From contig NZ_CP136422.1 in assembly GCF_034355335.1 (NCBI RefSeq), forward strand, positions 387,001 to 451,000: DNA of 64,000 nt, given 5' to 3'. Shown here one piece after another: positions 48,982 through 57,876 of the stretch; the stretch's first letter is position 1; each line of letters begins with the position of its first letter. The stretch comes from Blautia coccoides. Lineage in GTDB: Bacteria > Bacillota > Clostridia > Lachnospirales > Lachnospiraceae. The translations under genes and the position numbers were made by a program. Under the pieces are notes generated by a model. That model saw only the letters and a program-made list of their open reading frames with translations. It was not told where the DNA came from and did no database searches.

Positions 48982-49008
48982 GACATTTCTATGATAGGGC
49001 AATATAAT
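48980..49008 (+). promoter_or_regulatory. Consensus sigma-A promoter
   Basis: TTGACA (48980-48985), a 17-base spacer, then TATAAT (49003-49008): a perfect match to the vegetative consensus. It drives the DUF2975/Xre genes. Such a strong promoter implies repression, and the direct repeats overlap it. Confidence 0.9.
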
Positions 49009-49058
49009 GAAGCATAAGGAACAGATTTTATTTTGTTTGAAACTACAGGAGGAGAATT

Positions 49059-49541
49059 ATGAAGCAAACAGAAATGTCGAAATATTTGAAGATAATAACA
49101 GCCGGAACCGGAATCCTGTTTCTTGTGTTGGTGGCATGGTTTATGCCTTCGGTACTGAAGCAGGTGCTGGAGGGGCAGGCGGGGAAGGGTATATATTGGG
49201 GTACCTGCATTTTCATCTGGATAACAGCAGTCCCCTGTTTTGTATGTCTGGTCAAATTCTGGGGCATATGCAGCAGAATCGGAGAGAACAGGTCCTTCTG
49301 CCGGGAAAATGCCGAGGCGCTGAGGCAGATGAGCCACTGTACGCTTGCTGACAGTGTGCTTTATGCTCTTTTTCTGGGGGCCTTCTGTATTCTGGGATGG
49401 TATTCTCTGGGGATTGGATATTTATTCGGTATTGTATTGATCCTGTTTATCTGCATTACACTTACAGTCCTGTGTGCTGCCCTGTCCCATTTGGTCTACA
49501 ATGCAAGCCAGATACAGGAAGACCAGGATCTGACCATATAG
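49059..49541 (+). CDS. DUF2975-type membrane protein
   Basis: 160 residues, behind AGGAGGAG. Four hydrophobic helices (about 14-36, 46-70, 95-120, 124-150) and a short charged tail. DUF2975 proteins are typically encoded next to a small YozG-like Xre regulator, as here (12 bases downstream). The function of the pair is not established; they are often found near stress or sporulation genes in Firmicutes. The family assignment rests on the topology and that pairing. Confidence 0.75.
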   Translation: MKQTEMSKYLKIITAGTGILFLVLVAWFMPSVLKQVLEGQAGKGIYWGTCIFIWITAVPCFVCLVKFWGICSRIGENRSFCRENAEALRQMSHCTLADSVLYALFLGAFCILGWYSLGIGYLFGIVLILFICITLTVLCAALSHLVYNASQIQEDQDLTI

Positions 49542-49553
49542 GAGGCACAGAAG

Positions 49554-49760
49554 ATGGCGATTATAATTAATATAGATGTTATGCTTGCTAAGAGGAAAAT
49601 GAGCGTCACGGAACTGTCGGAGCGTGTAGGAATCACAATGGCCAATATCTCGGTATTAAAAAACGGTAAGGCCAAAGCCATAAAGATCAGCACATTAAAT
49701 AGTATCTGCAAAGCCCTGGAATGTCAGCCGGGAGATATTCTGGAGTATGTGGAGGACTAG
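49554..49760 (+). CDS. Small Xre/Cro-type regulator (YozG-like)
   Basis: 68 residues, behind AGGAGG. Nearly the whole protein is a helix-turn-helix: INIDVMLAKRKMSVTELSERVGITMANISVLKNGKAKAIKISTLNSICKALECQPGDILEY. It is coupled to the DUF2975 gene and probably represses the promoter at 48980-49008 through the direct repeats there. Confidence 0.92.
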   Translation: MAIIINIDVMLAKRKMSVTELSERVGITMANISVLKNGKAKAIKISTLNSICKALECQPGDILEYVED

Positions 49761-49809
49761 ACTGCCTGAATAGATAAAAAACGTCAGGACCGAGAAAGGA
49801 GCAGTAAAT

Positions 49810-51219
49810 ATGAATACGGATAAACAAATGCCGGTAGGCAGTGAGAACGGTCTGCCCTGTGAAAGTGCGCCCATTTTGGAGGAAGATGAGTGGAGAAGAG
49901 CAAAACCAATAGATGCGGACAAAAAAGATAAATGCTTTGCCTGGCTGTATCTGCTGGTGGGATATGGGTTTGTATACACCTTTACCAGTATGAATTTCGG
50001 AAGACATCTGGCATTCTTTACGATCGCATACGCGGCTGTGGTTCTGGCCTATATTTTCCAGAAGGGAAAGCGCCCCGGGCGGGAGAGCTGGTTCTGGCTG
50101 GCTATTATGCTCAGTATGGGAGTGCCCTATGCTTTTTGGAGTGCTATGCCGTTTCTGCAGGTTCCCGTACTGATCGTATGCGCGGCGTACTGGACACTGA
50201 TCATATCCGGCAGCCTTCTGGAAAAGGATAAGACATCCCAATGGATTTTGTTTGACGGTTGGAATGCGCTTCTGCGTGTGCCCTTTGGAAATTTCGGCTG
50301 TGGTTTTCAGATCATAGCCGGAATCCATGGAGATGGTGATAAGGATATGGATGATGAGGAGATTTGTGAAAAGAGCAGAAAGAAGGATATCAGGTACATT
50401 TTTCTGGGGATCGTCATGGCTGTTCCTATTTTGCTCATTGTGCTCCCGCTCTTGTCCAGCGCGGATGAAGGGTTTCAGAGGATGCTGCAGAGCAGCGGAG
50501 TATATATACAGGAACATTTTCTGTATAACCTGGCCAGGATGATACTGGCACTGCCTGTTGCTGCATATTTATTCGGATCCATCTACGGGGGAATCCATAA
50601 AAGGAATACAGACAACATAGATAAGGAGTCACTCAGGGAAACGTCCCGCGCTGTTCGGATCGTGCCCAATACAGCCATCACTACGGCCATGCTGATCGTG
50701 TGTGCCATTTACCTGCTGTTTATAGGGCTGCAGGGGAAATATCTGTTTTCCGCCTTTGCTGGGATACGGCCGGAGAACTTTACCTATGCGGAATATGCCA
50801 GACGGGGATTCTTTGAGCTGTGCCAGACTGCTGCGCTGAATCTGGTTCTCCTTCTGGGCGCAAATACATTTTCCAGAAAAGGCAAAGAAGGCAGCGCTGT
50901 ACTTCGGTGGCTGAATGTCCTGCTCTCTGTGCTCACCCTGCTTCTTATTCTGACAGCTATGAGTAAAATGGTTCTCTATATTGCTGCCTTTGGTTTTACT
51001 ATTAAGAGGGTGCTGACTATGGTGTTTATGATCTGGATGGCTGTGGTGTTCACTCTTGCCATAGTACATCAGTGGAAAAAATTTCCCGTGGTGCGTATCT
51101 GTGTGATAACAGGAGCGGTTTTGTACTGCACACTCTGCATACTCCCTGTGGAACATATGATGGATGCTTATAATCAGAAATATTCTCCCAAACAGACGGC
51201 GGAGGAAATCATATATTAG
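49810..51219 (+). CDS. Polytopic membrane protein of DUF4153/DUF4173 type
   Basis: 469 residues, behind AAAGGAG. A hydrophilic N-terminus (about 40 residues) is followed by about eleven to twelve membrane helices. Conserved-looking loops are NTAITTAMLIVCAIYLLFIGLQGKYLF and ENFTYAEYARRGFFELCQTAALNLVLLLGA, the YAEYARRGFFEL motif being typical of this uncharacterised family. It lies 49 bases after the Xre gene and is probably in the same operon, which ends at the terminator at 51227. Function unknown. Confidence 0.8.
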   Translation: MNTDKQMPVGSENGLPCESAPILEEDEWRRAKPIDADKKDKCFAWLYLLVGYGFVYTFTSMNFGRHLAFFTIAYAAVVLAYIFQKGKRPGRESWFWLAIMLSMGVPYAFWSAMPFLQVPVLIVCAAYWTLIISGSLLEKDKTSQWILFDGWNALLRVPFGNFGCGFQIIAGIHGDGDKDMDDEEICEKSRKKDIRYIFLGIVMAVPILLIVLPLLSSADEGFQRMLQSSGVYIQEHFLYNLARMILALPVAAYLFGSIYGGIHKRNTDNIDKESLRETSRAVRIVPNTAITTAMLIVCAIYLLFIGLQGKYLFSAFAGIRPENFTYAEYARRGFFELCQTAALNLVLLLGANTFSRKGKEGSAVLRWLNVLLSVLTLLLILTAMSKMVLYIAAFGFTIKRVLTMVFMIWMAVVFTLAIVHQWKKFPVVRICVITGAVLYCTLCILPVEHMMDAYNQKYSPKQTAEEIIY

Positions 51220-51226
51220 ATGTAAG

Positions 51227-51275
51227 ACCCCTGCGGCTCATGATCTTCCGGATCGTGAAGACGCAGGGGTTTTTA
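51227..51275 (+). terminator. Intrinsic terminator
   Basis: ACCCCTGCG (51227-51235) pairs with CGCAGGGGT (51262-51270). The loop itself contains a further hairpin (ATGATCTTCCGGATCGT), and TTTTT follows. Confidence 0.85.
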
Positions 51276-51382
51276 TACGGAAATTTAATACATCTATCCA
51301 GAATCCCTGTCATTTGTTATAATTTCAGAATAGAAGACGATTCAGTAACGATTCATGATACAGAGAAAACAGGTGTGAACAG

Positions 51383-52051
51383 ATGAAAAAAATAGCAGTG
51401 ATCGAAGACGACGAACTTTTGAACCAGGCCCTGGTCATTACCCTGGAAAAAGAAGGATATCAGGTGACAGCGGGAAAATCGTGCAGGGAAGGAATAGCTC
51501 TGCTGCAGGACGGCCCGGATCTGATGCTGGTTGACATAAATCTTCCGGACGGAAACGGGATCGCCGTCTGCCGGGAGGCGGAGCGCTTTGGGAAGATACC
51601 CGTACTCTTTCTGACGGCCAGAGATGAAGAGCAGGATATGCTGGAGGCCTTTGAAGCCGGGTGTGACGATTATGTGGTAAAACCTTTTCAGATGAATGTG
51701 CTGAAGAAGAGGATTGAAGCCATTCTGCGGCGAAGCGGCGGGGAGGAGGATGTTTTTTTGTACCGGGGACTTAAAATTGATTGGAAGAAAAAACGGGTAT
51801 TTTACCAGGAGCAGCGGGTGAGTCTGACTGCAAAAGAATACAGCCTTCTGGAGCTTCTGGTCCAAAACCGGGGACAGGTTCTGACAAAGGAAATCATATT
51901 GGAAAGGATTTGGGATATTGACGGTCTGTTTGTAGTGGAGAATACAGTGAGTGTCACCATCAACCGCCTGAGAAAGAAAATAGAACCGGACAATTCCCAT
52001 CCCATATTTGTAAAAAATGTATTCGGTCTTGGATACACCTTCGGAGATTAA
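51383..52051 (+). CDS. OmpR-family response regulator (BceR-like)
   Basis: 222 residues. The receiver has E8-D9-D10 and phospho-acceptor D51 (LMLVDINLPDGNG), with the Lys in VVKPFQ. The C-terminal winged helix (about 130-222) includes VSLTAKEYSLLELLVQNRGQVLTKEIILERIW and TVSVTINRLRKKIEPD. It heads a four-gene module with kinase, ATPase and permease. The next gene starts 4 bases later. It probably activates the transporter genes in response to a peptide antibiotic or other envelope stress. Confidence 0.93.
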   Translation: MKKIAVIEDDELLNQALVITLEKEGYQVTAGKSCREGIALLQDGPDLMLVDINLPDGNGIAVCREAERFGKIPVLFLTARDEEQDMLEAFEAGCDDYVVKPFQMNVLKKRIEAILRRSGGEEDVFLYRGLKIDWKKKRVFYQEQRVSLTAKEYSLLELLVQNRGQVLTKEIILERIWDIDGLFVVENTVSVTINRLRKKIEPDNSHPIFVKNVFGLGYTFGD

Positions 52052-52055
52052 GCTT

Positions 52056-53036
52056 ATGGAGAAAAAATTATATTATACAGCAGGGAGCCTCCCTGTTATT
52101 ATGGGAATCCTGGCTTCTATCCTGGCTGCGGATTTTGGATATCTGCTTTTGACCGTCTGCTTCCTGTGCTGCTACATTCCTTTATTTTCGGGGATAAGAA
52201 AAAAATACGAGAAGGATCTGATACAGATTTCCGATATACTGGAACAGCTTATTCTGGGAAAGGGAAGCCCAGTCATTCCTGAAAATACCGACAGTCTGAT
52301 ATCAAAGCTCCAGGCCCAGACTGTCAGAATACATGCCATGGTGACAAAATACAATGAAAAACTTCTGGAAGAGCAGGAGGAGGTACGACGCTTTTTATCG
52401 GAGATTGCCCATCAGATCAGGACTCCTCTGACCAATATGGAGACCTACCTTGATCTGCTCCGGGAACAGACGCTCACAAAAGAGGAGCAGATTACCTGCA
52501 TCCGGGCAGTGGAACAGTCAGAGCGTAAAATAAAATTTCTGACTGAGAGCTTCATATCTGCATCCCGCATGGAGCACAGGATCATCCAGATCAGAAAAGA
52601 GAGACAAAGTCTCAGGGAAACCATAGCCAAATCCATTTTCCAGGTGAGGAAAAAGGCAGAGGAAAAGAGCATGGAAATAACTCTGGAGTGTTCTGAAAAG
52701 ATTTTCCTCCCACATGACAGAAACTGGCTTTCTGAGGCAGTGGCAAATCTGTTGGACAACAGTATAAAGTATTCCCCTGAAGATTCAGATATTATTGTCC
52801 GGGCAGTGAAGAACGAAATGTTTACACAGGTTGAAGTCCGTGATTTCGGCATGGGGATATCCGGTGATGAGAACCAGATCTTCCGCCGGTTTTACAGGGG
52901 AAGTGATGTGAAAAACCAGGAGGGGTTCGGCATAGGGCTGTATATCACAAGAGAGATCGTGAAGCGGCATGAAGGATTTTTAAAGGTGAAAAAGGAACCT
53001 GATGGCACTTCCATCTCAATTTTTCTCCCTTGTTAG
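52056..53036 (+). CDS. Intramembrane-sensing histidine kinase (BceS-like)
   Basis: 326 residues from ATG 52056 (MEKKLYYTAG), behind GGAG. Two closely spaced helices (about 10-50) with almost no extracellular loop are the mark of intramembrane-sensing kinases that take their signal from a partner ABC transporter. H-box FLSEIAHQIRTPLTNMETYL, N-box NLLDNSIKYSPED, G1 GMGISG, G2 GFGIGLYI. The C-terminus matches the truncated kinase at the window start. Its partner transporter is 53143-56440. Confidence 0.92.
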   Translation: MEKKLYYTAGSLPVIMGILASILAADFGYLLLTVCFLCCYIPLFSGIRKKYEKDLIQISDILEQLILGKGSPVIPENTDSLISKLQAQTVRIHAMVTKYNEKLLEEQEEVRRFLSEIAHQIRTPLTNMETYLDLLREQTLTKEEQITCIRAVEQSERKIKFLTESFISASRMEHRIIQIRKERQSLRETIAKSIFQVRKKAEEKSMEITLECSEKIFLPHDRNWLSEAVANLLDNSIKYSPEDSDIIVRAVKNEMFTQVEVRDFGMGISGDENQIFRRFYRGSDVKNQEGFGIGLYITREIVKRHEGFLKVKKEPDGTSISIFLPC

Positions 53037-53142
53037 AAGATTGTTAGATTTACCTGCTATCCTCATATCATGCAGCAGACAAAGAGCTGCGATTAAATTG
53101 ATCCGCCGCTGGATTTTTGGCGGGCAGGCAGGGAGGAAAAGT

Positions 53143-53835
53143 ATGGAAGTTTTAAGGACAAGAGGTCTCGAGAAAATTTACAGGACAGGGGAACTGGTGG
53201 TCCGGGCGCTGGACGGCGTGGACATAGATATCCGTGAAGGGGAATTTATCTCAGTCATAGGGTCCTCAGGAAGCGGAAAGACCACGCTGCTGAATATGCT
53301 GGGCGGTCTGGATTATCCGACCACAGGAAGTGTGATGGTAAGGGGATACGAGCTGGCGGCAATGGACAATGATGAGTTGACAGTATTCAGGCGCAGGAAT
53401 ATCGGGTTTGTTTTTCAGAACTATAATCTGGTTTCTGTGTTGAATGTATACGACAATATCGTCCTTCCGCTGAAACTGGACGGTGTGAAAATAGACAAAG
53501 AGTTTGTAGACAATATCATTCACTCTCTGGGGCTGGATGAGAAGATTTATCAGATGCCCAATACTCTTTCAGGCGGACAGCAGCAGCGGGCCGCCATAGC
53601 CAGGGCGCTGGTGACAAAACCGGCTATCGTCCTGGCTGATGAGCCTACCGGAAACCTGGATTCCAGGACAGGGCTGGAGGTGATCGGCCTGATGAAAAAC
53701 ATGGCAGAGGAGTATTCGCAGACTATCGTCATAGTCACCCACAATGAGGAGATTGCTCAGATGACCGACAGAATGATTCGGATCGAAGACGGACGGATCT
53801 GCAGAGGGGAGGCGGGCCATGGAACTGAGGAATAA
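53143..53835 (+). CDS. ABC transporter ATP-binding protein (LolD/MacB/BceA type)
   Basis: 230 residues from ATG 53143, behind GGGAGG; upstream in-frame codons inside the kinase gene have no site. Walker A GSSGSGKTT, Q-loop FQNYN, signature LSGGQQQR, Walker B VLADEP, switch His in VTHNEE. It overlaps the permease start by 17 bases. Strongly similar along its full length to the ATPase at 275-952, so the two modules arose by duplication. It powers the permease at 53819. Confidence 0.94.
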   Translation: MEVLRTRGLEKIYRTGELVVRALDGVDIDIREGEFISVIGSSGSGKTTLLNMLGGLDYPTTGSVMVRGYELAAMDNDELTVFRRRNIGFVFQNYNLVSVLNVYDNIVLPLKLDGVKIDKEFVDNIIHSLGLDEKIYQMPNTLSGGQQQRAAIARALVTKPAIVLADEPTGNLDSRTGLEVIGLMKNMAEEYSQTIVIVTHNEEIAQMTDRMIRIEDGRICRGEAGHGTEE

Positions 53836-56440
53836 TAACAGGGAGGTGATCCGGGAACTTGCGCAGGCCAATTACAGGAAGAACAGGGGACGGAACCGTG
53901 TCCTCACACTGGCTGTTGCTCTGGCAGTTTTTATGGTATTCGGGGCATTCAGTATTGCCAGGGGGAAAATGGAGGCAGACTACCTTTTATATGCCAGAAA
54001 CGGCGGCAGCGTTGCCAGCTTATCCCTGGAAGACGGAACAGAAAAACAATATGAAAAAATAAAAACACTGGATTACGTAAAAAATGTGGGCCTGCAAAAT
54101 GACTTTGCCGTCTGGCAGAAAGACGGTGTGCCTGTGCTGGGCTGTACGGTTCTCGACAATACGGCATTTGAAAAGCTGCAGAAACCGGCCTATACAGATG
54201 TCACCGGCCGCTATCCCCAAAAAGAAAATGAGGTTATGCTGCCCCTTCGCGGGCTGGAACAGCTTGGGATCCATGAGCCCAGTATAGGGATGACACTGAA
54301 CGCGGAACTCCTGTTTCAGGAAGACAGGGACACTGTGAAGGACAGTTTTGTCTTATCCGGTTACTATAAAGATTATGTAAACCCAATACTAAATGCCCCT
54401 ACAGCATACTTCTCCGAGAAATACTTGGAAAGTCAGGGGATTTCTCAGTTCCCGGTCAGCTATATCCTTATGGAACAGAACGGGATACTCGGAGACGGGG
54501 AGCTGATGGAGGAAAAACTCTATGAGGATGTACCTACAGAATCCGATGCCCAGCAGTTTATCGGGATGAACTCCCTGGCTTTTACGGTTGTGGAGGATTT
54601 TGCCGGCAGTTATATGGTTGCATTTCTCTGCAGTGTAATGATTTTGAGCGGTGCCTTTCTCCTGATCTACAATGTGCTGTCTATCACTTTGGGAAATGAT
54701 ATCCGGCAGTACGGACTATTGAAGACGATTGGCACTACCGGCAGCCAGATCAGGAAAATTGTGCTTTTTCAGACCGGGAGAGTGATCCTGACAGGGTGCC
54801 TGTGGGGAGCTGCGGCAGGTTCACTGATCATGATTTTTGTGCTTCCCAAGACTCTGGGCGCATTGTATCTGCACGGTATGGGGAGTGCCGGCGGCATGGC
54901 TGTTTTTTATCCCGGGTTTCTGGCAGTCAGTGTGGTATTTGTGGGTATGACCACATTACTGGCCGCTTTTATTGCTGTCAGAAAAGTAATGAAGCTCAGT
55001 CCCATAGAGTCTGTTCGCTATGAGGAGACAGGGGCCGGAGGAAAAATAAAACAGAAGAAAAGTAAAAACAGCACTTCCATAGCGGGCATGGCGTGGAGAA
55101 ATATCGTACGGTCCAAAAGACGTTTTACAGTCACGCTGCTTTCCCTGAGTATTGGGTGTATTTCTGCCCTGGGGGCAGTGGTCATAAGCAGAGGAACAGA
55201 TATTACAAACAGTATTGAGAAGCGCCCGGACTTTGATATCAGTACATTTACGGATATTGAATATGATGCCGGATATGCACAATACGATTGGGATGATGAA
55301 ACGCCTGTTATCACAGAAGAGACTGAGAATAGGATACTTGCAGTGGATGGCGTAACTGCTGACAATACGAGATATACAAAGGGCTGCTATGCCATGATCG
55401 CCATGCCCACTGAGACAAACGGGACAGAGACAGGCGGGGACGAAGCCCTCCTGCCGCGTCTCAAGTCCGTATACGGCACCACAGCCGTAAATTTCTTTGC
55501 TACCGTGCAGATCGTGGATGATGCATTTGTCAAGGAGCTGAGGGAGTATGTGGAGGAATATGGGATAAAGGCAGATGTGGACAGTCTGGAAGACGGTACA
55601 GGCACTATGCTTCTACACACACATGAGCTGTCAAAAAAGCTGCAGGAAGAGGCTGATGGGACCATTGGAAAGCCTCTGCGTTTTTACAGCCTTTCGCTGT
55701 TTACGGAGAAAGTAGATGACAAGTATCTGAAAGGGAAACTCTCCTGTGCAGGGTATCTGGATATTTCAAAAAAACATTTTCCGGCATTGAGGATGACAAC
55801 TCATGGAAGCGGGATCAATTATTTTATTATGACAGAGAAGGCGTTTAAAAGCCTGGATCTGAGGGAGAAAACCTTTGGCCTGCAGATTGATGTGGACAGG
55901 GAGAAGGAACCTCTGATCAAACAGGAGCTTACCAGGATCATACAGCAGGACAACAGAACAAGAGATGAGAGACATTACATGTATATGAACAGCAAATCAG
56001 ACGCCCTTGAGGATGCCTCCTCCTATATCCGGGCAAGCAGGATCATTATGGGGACATTGAGTATCCTGCTGGTTGTGATGGGCATTACGAACTATTTTAA
56101 TACACTGTATACAAGTCTGACAGCCAGGCAGAAAGAGCTGGCTGTTATGGAGAGCGTGGGAATGACAAGAAAACAGCTTGGCAGGCTGGTAGTTTTGGAG
56201 GGAGCATTCTACGGAGGGAGTGTGATAGGGATACTTCTGACATTTGGCTCTGCGGTTCTCTGGATCTTGGGGAAGGCTGTAAAACAGAATCTGCTCTACT
56301 TTAAATTCTATTATCCCTGGAGCTGGATGGCAGGCATTGCCATAAGCCTGCTGGCGGTCTGCATACTGACCGCAGTCTGTATGTACAGGCAGATGACCGG
56401 AAAAAGCATAACAGAGCGTCTGCGCAGATATGCAGACTGA
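53819..56440 (+). CDS. ABC transporter permease, two FtsX domains
   Basis: 873 residues. An N-terminal helix (about 25-45), extracellular block (about 50-260), three helices (about 262-395), a second N-type helix near 445, a second extracellular block (about 465-735), then three helices to the end. This is the same plan as 949-3507 (852 residues), with about eight helices in all. The loops have diverged more than the helices, so the two transporters probably see different molecules. A nearby kinase of the intramembrane class suggests the transporter is also the sensor. Confidence 0.9.
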   Translation: MELRNNNREVIRELAQANYRKNRGRNRVLTLAVALAVFMVFGAFSIARGKMEADYLLYARNGGSVASLSLEDGTEKQYEKIKTLDYVKNVGLQNDFAVWQKDGVPVLGCTVLDNTAFEKLQKPAYTDVTGRYPQKENEVMLPLRGLEQLGIHEPSIGMTLNAELLFQEDRDTVKDSFVLSGYYKDYVNPILNAPTAYFSEKYLESQGISQFPVSYILMEQNGILGDGELMEEKLYEDVPTESDAQQFIGMNSLAFTVVEDFAGSYMVAFLCSVMILSGAFLLIYNVLSITLGNDIRQYGLLKTIGTTGSQIRKIVLFQTGRVILTGCLWGAAAGSLIMIFVLPKTLGALYLHGMGSAGGMAVFYPGFLAVSVVFVGMTTLLAAFIAVRKVMKLSPIESVRYEETGAGGKIKQKKSKNSTSIAGMAWRNIVRSKRRFTVTLLSLSIGCISALGAVVISRGTDITNSIEKRPDFDISTFTDIEYDAGYAQYDWDDETPVITEETENRILAVDGVTADNTRYTKGCYAMIAMPTETNGTETGGDEALLPRLKSVYGTTAVNFFATVQIVDDAFVKELREYVEEYGIKADVDSLEDGTGTMLLHTHELSKKLQEEADGTIGKPLRFYSLSLFTEKVDDKYLKGKLSCAGYLDISKKHFPALRMTTHGSGINYFIMTEKAFKSLDLREKTFGLQIDVDREKEPLIKQELTRIIQQDNRTRDERHYMYMNSKSDALEDASSYIRASRIIMGTLSILLVVMGITNYFNTLYTSLTARQKELAVMESVGMTRKQLGRLVVLEGAFYGGSVIGILLTFGSAVLWILGKAVKQNLLYFKFYYPWSWMAGIAISLLAVCILTAVCMYRQMTGKSITERLRRYAD

Positions 56441-56562
56441 TGAGCGGAATATTGCGGCTGTTCAGTGCCTTCACGGCAGAACTGCCAAATAGTTTTTAAT
56501 TTTTTTCAATTATCTGTAACAAAAAAAGAACTGCCGGCTCTTATGGGTGAGGAGGACAAAAG

Positions 56563-57051
56563 ATGCAGGATATAGAGCAGATTTATACCAAATATGCGGT
56601 CCAGGTATACAAATACCTGTTCAGCCTCTGCCGCGATCCTCACACAGCAGAAGAGCTGACGCAGGAGACATTTTTCAGGGCTATGAAATCTATAGACAGC
56701 TTTCGGGGAGAATGCAGGCTTTATGTCTGGCTCTGTCAGATCGCCAAGAATCTCTGGATAAAAGAGAGAAGACGTCAGCAGAGGGTGGACAGAGAAGAGC
56801 CGGGAGATGAAATCCCATCAAAAGCCATGCAGCCCGACGAGGAAGTTATAGCCAGGGATGAGAGGATGTGCCTGTACAAGAGTCTGCATCAGCTTCCGGA
56901 ACCTGTCCGTGAAGTCATGTATCTGAGGATCAGCGGTGATTTCAGCTTTCGGGAGATTGGGGAGATACTGGGCAGAGATGAGAACTGGGCGCGGGTGACA
57001 TTTTACCGGGGCAAACAGAAAATCAGAGAGGAGAACAGGCATGAAATGTGA
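56563..57051 (+). CDS. ECF RNA polymerase sigma factor
   Basis: 162 residues, behind GTGAGGAGG. Region 2: AEELTQETFFRAMKSIDSFRGECRLYVWLCQIAKNLWIKERRRQ. Region 4: VREVMYLRISGDFSFREIGEILGRDENWARVTFYRGKQKI. Strongly similar to 9094-9570. It overlaps its anti-sigma gene by 11 bases. TGTAAC at 56515-56520, about 48 bases before the start, is shared with the first ECF gene (9041-9046) and may be the -35 of an autoregulated promoter. Confidence 0.94.
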   Translation: MQDIEQIYTKYAVQVYKYLFSLCRDPHTAEELTQETFFRAMKSIDSFRGECRLYVWLCQIAKNLWIKERRRQQRVDREEPGDEIPSKAMQPDEEVIARDERMCLYKSLHQLPEPVREVMYLRISGDFSFREIGEILGRDENWARVTFYRGKQKIREENRHEM

Positions 57052-57670
57052 TGTAATGCGGGACCTTCTGCCTTCCTACGCAGATGGGCTGACCAGCGGA
57101 GAGAGTAACAGAGAAATTGAAAAACATTTGAAGACGTGTGCAGGGTGCAGACAATATTATCAGGAGATGACAGGGGAAGTCCCCCAGGTTCTGCCGAAGG
57201 CAGACGTGAAGGACGCGGTTTTGATCGCGGGAATGAGAAAAAAGAGAAAACGGGCACTGGCAGCTGCAGTTGCAGCCGCATTGATCCTGGCGGCTGCAGC
57301 CCTTTGGAGCTTCATAGGATATGGTGTTGGGAGCGGGAGGGTACTGGCAGAAGATGTGAAGCTGTCCTATGGTCTGAGGGGAAACTCAGCATATCTGGAT
57401 ATGATACCCAAAGGGGGCGACTTGGAATTTAATGGTTCCACAGAAAAGATAAAAGACAGCAGTGGAAAAGTCATTGGAAACCGCACCCGTCTGAAGGCGC
57501 TGCGTTTCAGAAAGGGACTTTTTGGAAAAGGCGGTATGGGCTGGGAAGATGAAATCCAGGGGGATGGTTATATCTGTGAATGGATCCTGGAGTTTTCAGA
57601 CAAGACCATCACGATCAGAAATGGAGAGCTGGTCAGTGAAAAAGATACCTCCTCTTTGGGAGAGGATTAA
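57041..57670 (+). CDS. Zinc-finger anti-sigma factor, membrane-anchored
   Basis: 209 residues. Its first 36 residues match the other anti-sigma (LLPSYADGLTSGES, ligands C3, H29, C33, C36). One membrane helix (about 70-90). A short extracytoplasmic domain of about 110 residues (KGGDLEFNGSTEKIKDSSG, EDEIQGDGYICEWILEFSD) is unlike the duplicated CGYTF modules of 9575-10534. Same control logic as that pair but a different external sensor. A terminator follows at 57692-57723. Confidence 0.9.
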   Translation: MKCDVMRDLLPSYADGLTSGESNREIEKHLKTCAGCRQYYQEMTGEVPQVLPKADVKDAVLIAGMRKKRKRALAAAVAAALILAAAALWSFIGYGVGSGRVLAEDVKLSYGLRGNSAYLDMIPKGGDLEFNGSTEKIKDSSGKVIGNRTRLKALRFRKGLFGKGGMGWEDEIQGDGYICEWILEFSDKTITIRNGELVSEKDTSSLGED

Positions 57671-57691
57671 AGAATAAAAACAGGGAACAGC

Positions 57692-57723
57692 AAAAGAGAA
57701 CCGGTGGATATCGGTTCTCTTTT
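57692..57723 (+). terminator. Intrinsic terminator
   Basis: AAAAGAGAACCG (57692-57703) pairs perfectly with CGGTTCTCTTTT (57712-57723) over an 8-base loop. Confidence 0.9.
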
Positions 57724-57785
57724 GTGCATAATGTACAGAAAGTGAACGGAAAAATTGTTCATATAATGGAATCTACCGAAAACAG

Positions 57786-57854
57786 TTGACTTTCCAAACA
57801 TAGGATGTTAGGATGTAATCATAGAAAAACAACCAACGTAGGATGTTAAGGATG
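57786..57854 (+). promoter_or_regulatory. TRAP-operon promoter with repeated TAGGATGTTA motif
   Basis: TTGACT (57786-57791) and TAGGAT (57809-57814) are 17 bases apart. TAGGATGTTAGGATG covers the -10 region (57801-57815), and TAGGATGTTAAGGATG recurs just past the predicted start of transcription (57839-57854). GTAGGATAA also occurs before the FadR-type gene (about 63450). Repeats that flank the start site are candidate operators for that regulator. Confidence 0.45.
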
Positions 57855-57876
57855 GGGGAACTTAAAGGAGGTATTT

